From Chitinophagaceae bacterium (GTDB taxonomy: Bacteria > Bacteroidota > Bacteroidia > Chitinophagales > Chitinophagaceae): 60,038 nt of DNA. The notes under the pieces were generated by a model that was not told the origin of the DNA, made no database searches, and was given only the letters and a program-made list of their open reading frames with translations. Shown piece after piece: positions 30,001 to 38,700 of the stretch (the stretch's first letter is position 1; every line of letters begins with the position of its first letter). The position numbers and the translations under genes were made by a program. The DNA is taken from the NCBI GenBank assembly GCA_027486835.1, contig JAIXOJ010000123.1:1-60038 (forward strand), written 5' to 3'.

Positions 30001-31594
30001 TGAGGGACTGCTGGTTTTTTACGTAACTGATGTATTCAAAATAACGGTAACCGTTGGTCATCATTACCAAATCGAGGGCCGTATCGGCTTTGGGTTCATC
30101 GGGTTTAAAATAAAAGGGCGGTTCTTCCACTTTTCCCTTCAGTTCCGAACCGAGGAGTAGCCACGACAACAGGTGGTCTTGTTTATCATCGGCAAAAGAC
30201 CATAACTTATCATCCACCACACTCAAAGAGAAATTGGCGGGAATGGGTTTTCCTTTGCTATCGGTGGTGGTGAGGGTCATTTGTACTTTTTCCCTGGGCT
30301 GGTAACGCTGCTTGTCGGTGGTTATAGCAACTTGCAAATTCTGTTGTTTGTTTAAAAAAGCCAATCGTTCGGCCACAGGTGTTTGACCCATCAAGAGGGT
30401 AAACTTGGCAATACCTACTGGAAAAACGGATGCATCAATCTCAACACTTTGTTCCCCTTTTGTTGCCGTGAAGGATTTGCGCCAAACGGTGCTGCCTTTG
30501 GCTTCGCCCACTAATTCTACAGGAGTACTCATGGACGAATGCACCAACGCCCTCCATCCTTCGCTGGTTTGGCGTATATTCAACACCATACCTGTAGGAT
30601 TGGCATCAGCCAATGGAAAAGTTGTAGCAATCTGTGCTGGAGCTGTAATAATTGCCTTGTAGCGAAAGCCTTGCTGTGGCGTAAAAGCAAATCGCCCCAT
30701 ACCAAAATGATAACTGCTAAAGCCTATCACTTTATTTCCTTTTTGATCTACGATATAGCCTTTTATATCCACCGGTTTTGCATGGTCGTCAATGGCTTTA
30801 AAGGCAACCTGTGTAGGTAAACCCACCACTAATGCGCCACCTTCTGGCATGAACTGAACATCAATTTTGTTCAACACAATGGGTATGGAACGGGAAATGG
30901 ATTCTGTGTAAGCATCATGTTGCACGGTAATATTGAGCAAACCATCGTTAGAAACCAACTTGGCGGGCAATCTAAATTTGAGGGTGGCTTTTCCGGCATA
31001 ATCGGTGGTAAAAACACTGGTTTCTACTTCTTTTCCATCGATACTTACCTTAAAATTGGCTTGTTTGTGACGCAGGGGTTGGTCTGCAAGGCTGCGCATT
31101 GAAAAATCGGCGGTCACTTCATCGCCCGCACCATAGCCTTTTTGCGGAAATTCTAGTTTGAGCAACACCCTAGGCGCAAGAAATTTTTGCACCGTAATTT
31201 CTTTGGAAAAAAAAGTGCTGTCGCTTTCGTTTTGCATCCATTGGGTGTAGGCTTTCAATTTATAAACGCCGCCCACGGCTCCTTCTTCAAAATCGAACGA
31301 CCCCTCGGCATAGCCATTCATTACGGGGTAGGTTTGTTTTTGTACCAAATTTCCCGAAGGACTAATGACTTCTACATTTACTTTAGGACTAACTGAGGAG
31401 GGCGTTTGTGTTTTGGCGTCCACTACATAAATTTTATAATAAAGCTGACTACCAGGTTTGAAAAAAACATGGTTGGTGTGTAAGTAAATTTTTTCTTTGG
31501 CTTGGTTGTACGCTGATAATTGCGCCTGCGTAATGGAGGATATAGCCAATAAAAAACAACAAAAAATACAGAAACGTAAAAAGAATGATTGCAT
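27062..31594 (-). CDS. Alpha-2-macroglobulin-like protein with inserted SusC-type TonB plug domain
   Basis: 1510 residues with signal peptide (ending ITQAQ). An MG2-like domain at about 30-125 (KIYLHTNHVFFKPGSQLYYK) and further MG domains lead to a bait-region-type domain (about 420-500, RYQPREKVQMTLTTTDSKG). A carboxypeptidase-regulatory-like domain follows (about 535-610), then an inserted plug domain (about 665-795: LDEVVVTAGLG, SPLLIVDGVPTDFS, GNGVISVETK). The A2M domain (about 840-1040) and a thioester-domain helical barrel come next, with the thioester motif GCFEQ visible at about 1053-1057. Bacterial A2Ms are protease traps that form a Cys-Gln thioester. The plug normally closes a TonB-dependent barrel, so this hybrid could dock to one. 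The nearest barrel is the upstream co-directional gene at 32794, which lacks a plug. Confidence 0.92.
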   Translation of the reverse strand: MQSFFLRFCIFCCFLLAISSITQAQLSAYNQAKEKIYLHTNHVFFKPGSQLYYKIYVVDAKTQTPSSVSPKVNVEVISPSGNLVQKQTYPVMNGYAEGSFDFEEGAVGGVYKLKAYTQWMQNESDSTFFSKEITVQKFLAPRVLLKLEFPQKGYGAGDEVTADFSMRSLADQPLRHKQANFKVSIDGKEVETSVFTTDYAGKATLKFRLPAKLVSNDGLLNITVQHDAYTESISRSIPIVLNKIDVQFMPEGGALVVGLPTQVAFKAIDDHAKPVDIKGYIVDQKGNKVIGFSSYHFGMGRFAFTPQQGFRYKAIITAPAQIATTFPLADANPTGMVLNIRQTSEGWRALVHSSMSTPVELVGEAKGSTVWRKSFTATKGEQSVEIDASVFPVGIAKFTLLMGQTPVAERLAFLNKQQNLQVAITTDKQRYQPREKVQMTLTTTDSKGKPIPANFSLSVVDDKLWSFADDKQDHLLSWLLLGSELKGKVEEPPFYFKPDEPKADTALDLVMMTNGYRYFEYISYVKNQQSLKYLPDQGVTVSGILRNNQGLPTKGVVTLVSAQLGKKALQMTTDATGVFSFSNVPERADCYLLVKTTNQKEGVYAALDGVEDGRRNDIIRPRKFNRLAKGEMMPNAMAANAAPPQAVADEAVKAPKEQLVMNNEMEMGGKNLDEVVVTAGLGMKRQAKEFGAAMVIVKGEEVRNNMNIALNGKVAGLHIQEQGNPGNIAIRGSRSLSNGESPLLIVDGVPTDFSALSSISPNNINSIEVVKEGAATAQWGAKAGNGVISVETKDAKRERINLTIGAKSNCLSYKIRTGSSSYTVARKFYVPVYQSLEAPERNDFRETIYWNSVVQTNKSGTARLTFYNSDATTTFRAIAEGIGYNGLLGRAEATYAVQNAIVVDAKVPPYLTVGDKALLPVNLKNNTEETKTIHLQLAPINNLTIGVFKSNITLAPSESFQVLVPIEAKAALQGVLHFKASGDFSTETLALPIEANEKGFVITNTCSGNATAKYRFAVADMIPGSLKTDLKVYRKVEGQLLDGIENMLSEPHGCFEQTSSTTYPNVFILKYLRSTNKSNPEVERRAMDYIQRGYQRLVGFETSENGFEWFGNAPAHQSLTAYGLLEFTDMQSFVAVDQAMLARTKAYLLKQRDGNGGFKLSAGGYDRFASVPNKISNIYTVYALTQAGVLEEIRPEYNAAFQKALDSKDAYMMAMMAIAAANMHDQAGYQQLMNALATSYREANFASETSVVNSRDLSLKIESIALYVLALAKEPTPRLDVMAALLSQILNAKSEYGYGSTQATVLALNAVVTYAQLAGSPDANATINFSINGGQLQQQEAIPAMVKSGANLFEVSYAQSKQAVPFSFQVSYNSLTPPNSSKAVLKIATSLGVHNSKVGETVRMNISVTNQQNGLQPMAIAKIGIPAGLTVQPWQLKEILDKHEVAYYEIFNNYLVFYWMGFSGKETKTINLDLKAEIPGSYKAKASNAYLYYTPEHKHWNEGTTIEISE

Positions 31595-31889
31595 GAGCTA
31601 CACTATTTTAAAAATGAAATCAATAATGAATGGAATGCACCGAGGCCGTTGGTACCATTTGCCTCGGTGCATTTTTATTTGGTTCATTTACTGATGCAAG
31701 GCTACAGCGTATTACACAATGTTGGACAATATTTTTATGGGGATTTATGGAAATTCCCTGCTTGCCAACGAAAAACTTTTATGCACCCTGAAAGACTTAT
31801 TCCAGCCCGCAATAATTTTTCCTAAAAAAATGAACATCCAAGATTTTATCTTTTTGAATAACTGTCTCCATTCTTTTCTCAAAGCAAAA
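31595..31889. other. Upstream region of the A2M gene with a 12-bp hairpin
   Basis: A 12-bp perfect hairpin (ATGCACCGAGGC at 31635-31646, GCCTCGGTGCAT at 31661-31672) lies 41 bp upstream of the A2M start. It is followed by a T-run only on the plus strand, so it would terminate plus-strand transcripts, yet no plus-strand gene ends here. On the minus strand it would sit in the 5' leader of the A2M mRNA. The remainder is AT-rich. Confidence 0.55.
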
Positions 31890-32125
31890 CAGGTGACTGC
31901 ATTTGTCACAATTTTTTTGCGACATGAAAATATGTGACAGCATTTGTCACATATTTCATTGTCACACTTTTTTTTGTGACAGCAAAGTATGTGACAGTGT
32001 TTGTCACATATTTCCTTGTCACACTTTTTTTTGTGACAGCAAAGTATGTGACAGCATTTGTCACACATTTTCTTGTCACACTTTTTTTTGTGACAGAAAA
32101 GTATGTGACAACTCTGCGACAATTT
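31890..32125. repeat. 57-bp tandem repeat with TGTGACA/TGTCACA palindromes
   Basis: Units start at 31931, 31988, 32045 and 32102 (exact 57-bp steps), with a degenerate unit before the first. Each holds two hairpins: TGTGACA-N5-TGTCACA and TGTCACA-N8-TGTGACA with a T-run loop. Because 57 is divisible by three, several frames stay open on both strands, including a Cys/His/Lys-rich minus-strand frame. I see no start context supporting translation. It lies in the 1.2-kb spacer between the plug-less barrel gene and the A2M-plug gene. Confidence 0.88.
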
Positions 32126-32360
32126 TTTTTTCAAAGAATACTGGCTCAATCACACTCCATTATTTCTAGCTTTTTTGTGTGTGATTTTTTTAAAGCGCTT
32201 TAGGTATTCCTCAATTCGATTAGCAATTACTCTGGCTACCGTGTACACATTTCCCAATAATGATTGAAACGACTGGTTTAAGCAGCGCAACTTTAATAAG
32301 ATTTGGTAGGCATGGGTTATTAAAATGAAATAGGAAATGCTGCTTGTATACAATATTTAT
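32126..32360. other. Spacer between two repeat arrays, no gene recognised
   Basis: About 235 bp of AT-rich sequence between the 57-bp and 78-bp repeat arrays. A short minus-strand frame (32150-32353) contains a plausible helical peptide (VARVIANRIEEYLKRF), possibly a remnant of a decayed gene. It has no convincing start or homologue that I recognise. Confidence 0.4.
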
Positions 32361-32700
32361 TTTGGCTAAAGCCTGTTGAATGAACTTTAATTATCCTCCA
32401 GATAAATCTGGAGGCAATTCAAATGGGAATAATACTTGTTTTGGCTAAAGCCTTCTAAATGAAAATTCCTATCCTCCATATAAATCTGGAAGCATTTCAT
32501 ATGGGAATAATACTTGTTTTGGCTAAAGCCTTCTCAATGAAAATTCCTATCCTCCATATAAATCTGGAGGCAATTCAAATGGGAATAATACTTGTTTTGG
32601 CTAAAGCCTTCTCAATGAAAATTCCTATCCTCCATATAAATCTGGAGGCAATTCAAATGGGAACAATTATTGATTTGCCACTTGCTTTAGCTAGTGGATA
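32361..32700. repeat. 78-bp tandem repeat with GGCTAAAGCC and CCTCCA...TGGAGG palindromes
   Basis: Units begin at 32361, 32440, 32518 and 32596 (79, 78, 78 bp), with a degenerate end near 32673. Each has TTTTGGCTAAAGCC, a CCTCCATATAAATCTGGAGG hairpin and an AATGGGAATAATACTTG linker. The 78-bp length is 26 codons, so a plus-strand frame reads as 26-residue repeats (MKIPILHINLEA...), but there is no supporting context. A single GGCTTTAGCC copy follows at about 32720 and another at about 26839, so the core palindrome is dispersed. Confidence 0.88.
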
Positions 32701-32793
32701 AAAGGATAAGGGATAAATGGCTTTAGCCAAAAAATTGGGGCTGTCGCAAGCCGCCCTTACGTTGATAATACCATCGTTACTTTATTTCAACTA

Positions 32794-35358
32794 CTAAAAC
32801 ACCACCGAACAGCCAAAGCTGAATGACCTCGTGGAGGGTAAATTGAAAAAGTCTAATCCAAAACTGTTGCCCATGTCAAACATTACCTGGCTGGGATCAA
32901 CACCAGAGTAGGGCGTCCAAACAAGCAGGTTGCTTACGGCTGCTTGGAATTGAATGTTTTGCAAGTATTTTTTTAATGGTTGCTTAAACGTAAGGCCAAT
33001 TTTATGAAGTTTAATAAAACTTGCCCGCTCCATATACTGCGATGCTACACCCGATGCACCATAACGTACCCATTTGTTTTCTAAAAAAGGTAATTGCGGG
33101 TCTGCAAAACTCACTGGGCGAGTATTCGGTTGTCCATTGCTGAGTACACCTTGATATACATAACCAGTTACTCCCCTTTCGTTTGCGGTGGTTTGTGAGC
33201 GACCGTAATAATCTAAATTGGCCTGAGTTCCGTTCCAGATATCACCGCCGTGGCTCCACTCCCAATCCATAGAAAAGTTCCATTTTTTCCATTTTAGTTC
33301 GGTGTTCCATTTAATGGAAAAATCTGGGTGGGGGTTGCCGATGACGCTTAGGTTACTGTCCACCAATGGAAATCCATCACTACCAATAATCAGTTGATTG
33401 CTTGCATTGCGTTTAAACTGATTGCCCATGATGACGCCAATGGGTTGATCTTTTACCAATGCTTTATACGCGTTAGCAAATCCTACTATCGGCAAGCCAT
33501 TGTTTACCACATCGGTCACTTTATTGCGGTAGCGAACAAAAGAAATTTGCTGCTCGAGATATAAATTCTTGTCAATGCGGGGAGAATAGCTGGCTTCCAA
33601 TTCCAAAGTGGCGGTGCGGTGGTTGGCTTGGTTTGACAACACAATTGCTTGGTTCATCATTACAGGAAATACGTCGTTATTTACTTTCTTGTAATGATAA
33701 ATGGCGGAAAATCTGGCTATATTTCGAAAGGAGCAATAAAAACCAGCTTTCCAATCTTGGTGTATGGCTAATTGTAATCCATCAAAACCTTGTACTTCTT
33801 GTGTAGGCCGATACTTCGTAAAATCCGCAGAAGACAATTGCAACAACTGCAGCCCCGCATAAGACTGACTGATGGTTGGTTCATGCACGTACCGATGATA
33901 CCCTACAAAAAAATCGCTGTACAACCACGAAAATATACCCCTTCGATCAGGGTGATAGGTTGCCGTAATATTGGGTAAAAAATATGCAGGGCTGCTGGCG
34001 GTGTTGCTCCAATAGCTTTTGGTCGTGATTTTAAGGGTGGTATTGCCATGGGCAATACTGTTTCGTTGCTCCCATTCCAAGAACAATTCGTGCGAACTTC
34101 TTTGGAAAGTTTGGATGGGTAAAGGCGAATAACGGATGCCTGTTTGCTGGTGATTAAAGAAATAACCAGCCGAAGCTATCGCTTTGCGCCAAAAGCCCCT
34201 TCTAGGTAGATTATAACTGCCGCTTGCCTTCAAAAAATAATGCTCGTCTTTTTGATTTCTGCTAATTGGAAATTTATTGCGATACCGCTCATCGCTTGTT
34301 TGTTCTAAAGTTTCATAGGCTTGCTTTAGTTCATAGCCGTAGCCGTACATTTTTCTTTCGATGCTTAATGAGGAATAATTCAGCAATTGACGGTACGGAT
34401 TCTCTTGGTTGTTCAATAAATAAGCAGGATTAAGGGCACCAGTAAAATATCGCACCATGCTATCATTTATCCGCCTACCACTCTGGCGATTACTGAAACT
34501 GATGGGAGTGAGTGAAGCATCTCGATACAGTGCATTCAAATAGCCACTTCTGTTTCCGTTGGTAAATACATCATTTGATTGCCGGTGAGCGGCTGTAAAT
34601 ACATGTCGCTTTACTTTAAAAGTGAGCGTTTGCTGCCAATGCCAATTGGTGTTTTGGTTATTTTGGATAAAAGTCTGTTCCTGTTTTTGCCCCCATTCGC
34701 CGCTCCAAATTAATTCTCGCTTATTAAAAAGTAAAAGTCTCGCCGTTAAGCTGATAGTTTGCAACCAAGCAGTGGCATTTCTAAAAATGCCATTGTCATA
34801 CACTTCAGCAGGCGTTCCGTTACCAAGATTTTTTGCAACAAGCCTACCCTTTGTATCATAATCGTACCCGCTGCCGTCAAATGCCAGCGTATGCACATCG
34901 GGACCAAAACTGAACGTTTGATTCATTTCTGCACCTTGCCACTCAGGTTGTCCATTAAGAGGCATCCCCTGCACAAACTGTTGTTGTAAAGCGGGGGTTT
35001 TATTGCATTGCTTGGTTTCTAGCATGGCCCCGTACGTTCCTGAAATTTTCAATTCAGAAAAAGTTTTTGGGCGGATAAAAAATTGTCCGTTTTTAGCATA
35101 CACCTTATAATTTTTATTGAATTCCGCACCTGCAGAATAAGGCACTTCACCTTGGTGTTTCAGCACTTTTACATTGGTAACCAGGCTGTCTTTATTGATT
35201 CCCTTTTTATTTTCCAAGAGCATTTGCTGGTAATCGCTCGAGATAACGGGCACCACTTCTTGCTTTTGCGCCAATAATCCCGATGCGCTTGATAAAACCA
35301 TTCCTATTACCACTAAAAACGAACGCACCATGAATGATAAATTAATTGTTACCGCCAT
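32794..35358 (-). CDS. SusC-type outer-membrane beta-barrel protein lacking a plug domain
   Basis: 854 residues with signal peptide (the second Met at 35331, MVRSFLVVIGMVLSSASG, is an equally good start). It lacks the carboxypeptidase-regulatory, STN and plug domains that open normal SusC proteins. The sequence enters directly into SusC barrel features: LQQQFVQGMPLNGQPEWQG, FDGSGYDYDTKGRLV, NPHPDFSIKWNTELKWKKW, SHGGDIWNGTQANLDYYG, SFIKLHKIGLTFKQPLK and LLVWTPYSGVDPSQ. The terminal Phe is typical of outer-membrane barrels. A barrel without plug would be an open pore unless a plug is supplied in trans. The next co-directional gene encodes one inside an A2M protein. Confidence 0.9.
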   Translation of the reverse strand: MAVTINLSFMVRSFLVVIGMVLSSASGLLAQKQEVVPVISSDYQQMLLENKKGINKDSLVTNVKVLKHQGEVPYSAGAEFNKNYKVYAKNGQFFIRPKTFSELKISGTYGAMLETKQCNKTPALQQQFVQGMPLNGQPEWQGAEMNQTFSFGPDVHTLAFDGSGYDYDTKGRLVAKNLGNGTPAEVYDNGIFRNATAWLQTISLTARLLLFNKRELIWSGEWGQKQEQTFIQNNQNTNWHWQQTLTFKVKRHVFTAAHRQSNDVFTNGNRSGYLNALYRDASLTPISFSNRQSGRRINDSMVRYFTGALNPAYLLNNQENPYRQLLNYSSLSIERKMYGYGYELKQAYETLEQTSDERYRNKFPISRNQKDEHYFLKASGSYNLPRRGFWRKAIASAGYFFNHQQTGIRYSPLPIQTFQRSSHELFLEWEQRNSIAHGNTTLKITTKSYWSNTASSPAYFLPNITATYHPDRRGIFSWLYSDFFVGYHRYVHEPTISQSYAGLQLLQLSSADFTKYRPTQEVQGFDGLQLAIHQDWKAGFYCSFRNIARFSAIYHYKKVNNDVFPVMMNQAIVLSNQANHRTATLELEASYSPRIDKNLYLEQQISFVRYRNKVTDVVNNGLPIVGFANAYKALVKDQPIGVIMGNQFKRNASNQLIIGSDGFPLVDSNLSVIGNPHPDFSIKWNTELKWKKWNFSMDWEWSHGGDIWNGTQANLDYYGRSQTTANERGVTGYVYQGVLSNGQPNTRPVSFADPQLPFLENKWVRYGASGVASQYMERASFIKLHKIGLTFKQPLKKYLQNIQFQAAVSNLLVWTPYSGVDPSQVMFDMGNSFGLDFFNLPSTRSFSFGCSVVF

Positions 35359-35715
35359 TATTAATTCTTTTAAAAAAACATGGATGCAACACGGTTAACA
35401 ATTACACAACAATAGGTTAATTTCTTTAAGGTTTTTTGCAAAATGGAATTCATGGAATATCGTTTACTAAATAATCTTCCTCCCTAGTTGTATAAGTAAA
35501 TGGAATAAAAAGCCATTTAGATAAAAGTTGCTACTAAATATTTATAATCACAGTTTCCATTAGGATTAAACCTTTTGCTGGAATTTGTTCATCTTTTTTT
35601 AATCATAGAATTACTTGATGAAATTCAACGGCAAAATAAAACGATGGCAAAATATAAAAGCTAGATAACGCATTTAAAACTGTTTATTTTTACCCACAAT
35701 AGATAATATTTTTCT
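35359..35715. other. Divergent promoter region, no defined site
   Basis: About 355 bp of AT-rich DNA between the divergent barrel gene (minus) and the SGNH esterase gene (plus). It must contain both promoters. I see no convincing consensus promoter, palindrome or RNA gene. Confidence 0.5.
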
Positions 35716-38700
35716 ATGATTAGGATCAATTGGCTTTGTGTATTTTTCTTCATTGCAATACACTTATTTATTGAACATGCTAATGGTCAATCAATACCTA
35801 CGAATGGGATTGCTGCTTGGTATCCGCTCACAGAAAACGTGTTAGACAGCAGCGGATTTGGCCACAATGGAACATTTTTCAATGGATTGTATGGAAAAAA
35901 TCGTTTTGCCAAAAACAAGGATGGAATTCAATTAAACGGCCAAAATCAATATTTACACGTAGCAAATCCATTTGCAACACATACGCTTTCAAAATTGTCC
36001 ATTTCTGGGTGGATTAAATTAGACAGTCTGCCTAGCAATGGATCTATCGCTACTATTTACAGTAAAACTGGACATGCTACCAACATGCAATTAGGCGTTT
36101 CGAGCAGTGGTGGATTGGTTTTTAAATGGCACATTGGCTTACCTAACTATTTTATAACCTGCCAAACGGATTCGCAACAAATAGTACAAAACAAATGGTA
36201 CAACATTGTTTTTACAATGGATAATTACACCAGTACATTTTACATCAATGCAAAAAAGAAAAACACCAAAATAATCACTGAACTCGGTTCAAATAGTGGT
36301 TTTGATACCGCAAAAACGCCTGGCTTTGTTAATTTAAGTACCCTAAGAAAAGGACAGTTTTCGCAGGGAGATAGTTGCCCAATTTCGATAAAACCAATTA
36401 TTGATTCAATAAATTCTACACAAACAATTCCATCCCCAGTAATTGTAACGAAGGATAGCCCCATCATAACCATTCTAAGGGGAAAAGTAAAACTCGCTGG
36501 TACTGTTTTTCCTGATTACCTTTTTAATGTTCCTAGCTATGTAACAGGCACTTATGGTGCATTTTCCCAAATTGCCATTCAAATAGGTCATTATGGAAAC
36601 CAATTTTCATTTATGACAAAAACAAATGGCGCAAAATTTCGCCTACTCATCGATGGATTGCTGGTAACCCCAAAAACAATTTCATTATCGAGTTCTGGCT
36701 TGATTGTATATCAAGTTATCACTTTTGCTATGGCAAAAAAAAGAATAATCACAATTGAGGGATGCGGAAACATATTTATTGGTTCTCTCCTTTCCAACCA
36801 AGGAGGATATTTCTTTAAAGTGGACAATTTCACTCCAACAAAAGCAGTGATTGTAGGAGATTCTTTTACCGACGGCGCTAATGCAGACGCACAATACATT
36901 GGATATGCCAATTTGCTATCGCAACAATTGGGTTGGGATGGATGGTGCAGCGGAAGCGGGGGCACAGGCTATGCTACTTCCGGCCCAATTGCAGGCAGAT
37001 TTCGATTTATGGACAGGGTCCTTCAAGATGTAATCAATAACAAACCTAATGTTGTTGTAATGGCTGGGGGGTTTAACGATGTTGATTTTATTACCAACAT
37101 GGGTGTAAGTGCTTACCAAAAAATTGTTGATAGTACCATCGATTCCATCTGCCATCAACTCCCTACAGCTAAACTGATTTCAATCGGCTCTTTTTGGAAC
37201 AATAATGATACGCTTGCGCTAAAAGATAGTGTTAGTGAATGTATTGAAAGAGCCACAGTAAGAAACAAAGGGATATTCATCAATCCAAAAGGATGGATTA
37301 CTGGTACCGGATATGTGGACCACACAAAAGGAAATGGCAATGCTGATAGTTTAATCAGTGCAGACGGTACGCACCCCACTAATTTGGGACATGAATTTCT
37401 AGCAAAAAAACTATTGCAGGCCTACTTGGATGCCATAAACCCTTCTGATACGGCCGTAGGTAAATACGCAGTTGGGGCAACCATTTTTGGAAACACACCA
37501 TCTGATTTCTTCCCTGGCAATGTTGATGATATACGCCTCTATAATAAAACACTGGATAGCACCAATGTGGTAAGTTTATTTACAGAAAATGGCTACGGTA
37601 TCCCTTCCATAAATGAATTCACCCCAAGTACCGCAACCACCGGAACCATTGTAACTATTAAAGGAAAATACTTCTCAGAAGTTAAGGCTGTTTACTTTGG
37701 TGGTGTTGCTGCAACAAATTTTACGGTTGTAAATGATTCGGTTATAAATGCTATAGTTGCTACGGGGAGTAGCGGCAATGTACAGGTGACAAATTGGTTA
37801 GCAACGGCCACACTTTCAGGATTTGTTTTTGACTCCGCAGCACCAGTTAGCGTTTCTGGTACAGTGAAAAACCCAAAAAAGGCAATCATTCCAAACGTAA
37901 GCTTGCTTATTAACGGTAAAACGATAGATACCACAGACAATGCAGGTTTATATGCTCATAGTTTATTCCCTTCGGAAACAGCGGTAATCAAGGCTTATAA
38001 GAACAATGATTTGGCAAAGGCAAATGGTGTATCTGCCATTGACCTACTGCTAATTCAAGGACATATTTTAGGCAAAAACAACCTCAATTCTCCCTATAAA
38101 CTAATTGCAGCAGATGTAAATAATGATGGTTTTATTACTACCATCGATTTATTGTTGATTAAAAGATTGATTTTAGGCATTGATAGTACTTTCAAGGGAA
38201 ATAGACTTTGGGCATTTGTGGACAGTAGCTATACATTTCCCAACCCCACTAATCCTTTTCCTTACAAAGACAGTATTGTGGTTTCAAAACCAAAAAGCAA
38301 CCTTGCCAACCAAAGTTTCATTGGTATAAAACTTGGAGATGTAAACGACAGTTGGGATAAAACGCAACTAAGCATCCTTACTATATATCCACCAATTGAA
38401 TTACTATATAGTCCTAAACCAAAAGTCATTGGCGAAGAATGGCATGTACCAGTAAAAGCCATAAATTTTAAAAACATGTTGGCCATTCAATTTACACTTA
38501 CGTACAACCAAGCAGCATTTAATTTGCTAAAAGTGGAAAGCCGCTACTTAAACCCCGATTACAACATCAGTTCAAAAATGGGTGCAGTTTCCATACTATG
38601 GACCGATGAATTATTAAATAGCCGCTCCCTTCCTGATAGTACCGTCCTTTTTGATTTGGTATTTAATAAAACCAGTAGCATTGATACCATTGATATTGCT

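Noticed and set aside
31890-32125. CRP-type operator sites (TGTGA...TCACA)
   Set aside because: The distance between half-sites is 9 bases, not the 6 of CRP, and tandem hairpins explain the pattern better.
31745-32149. Cys/His-rich minus-strand frame and hydrophobic plus-strand frames over the 57-bp array
   Set aside because: Open only because the period is a multiple of three; no ribosome site or non-repeat domain.
31890-32700. CRISPR array
   Set aside because: Repeats are directly contiguous with no unique spacers, and there are no cas genes in the window.
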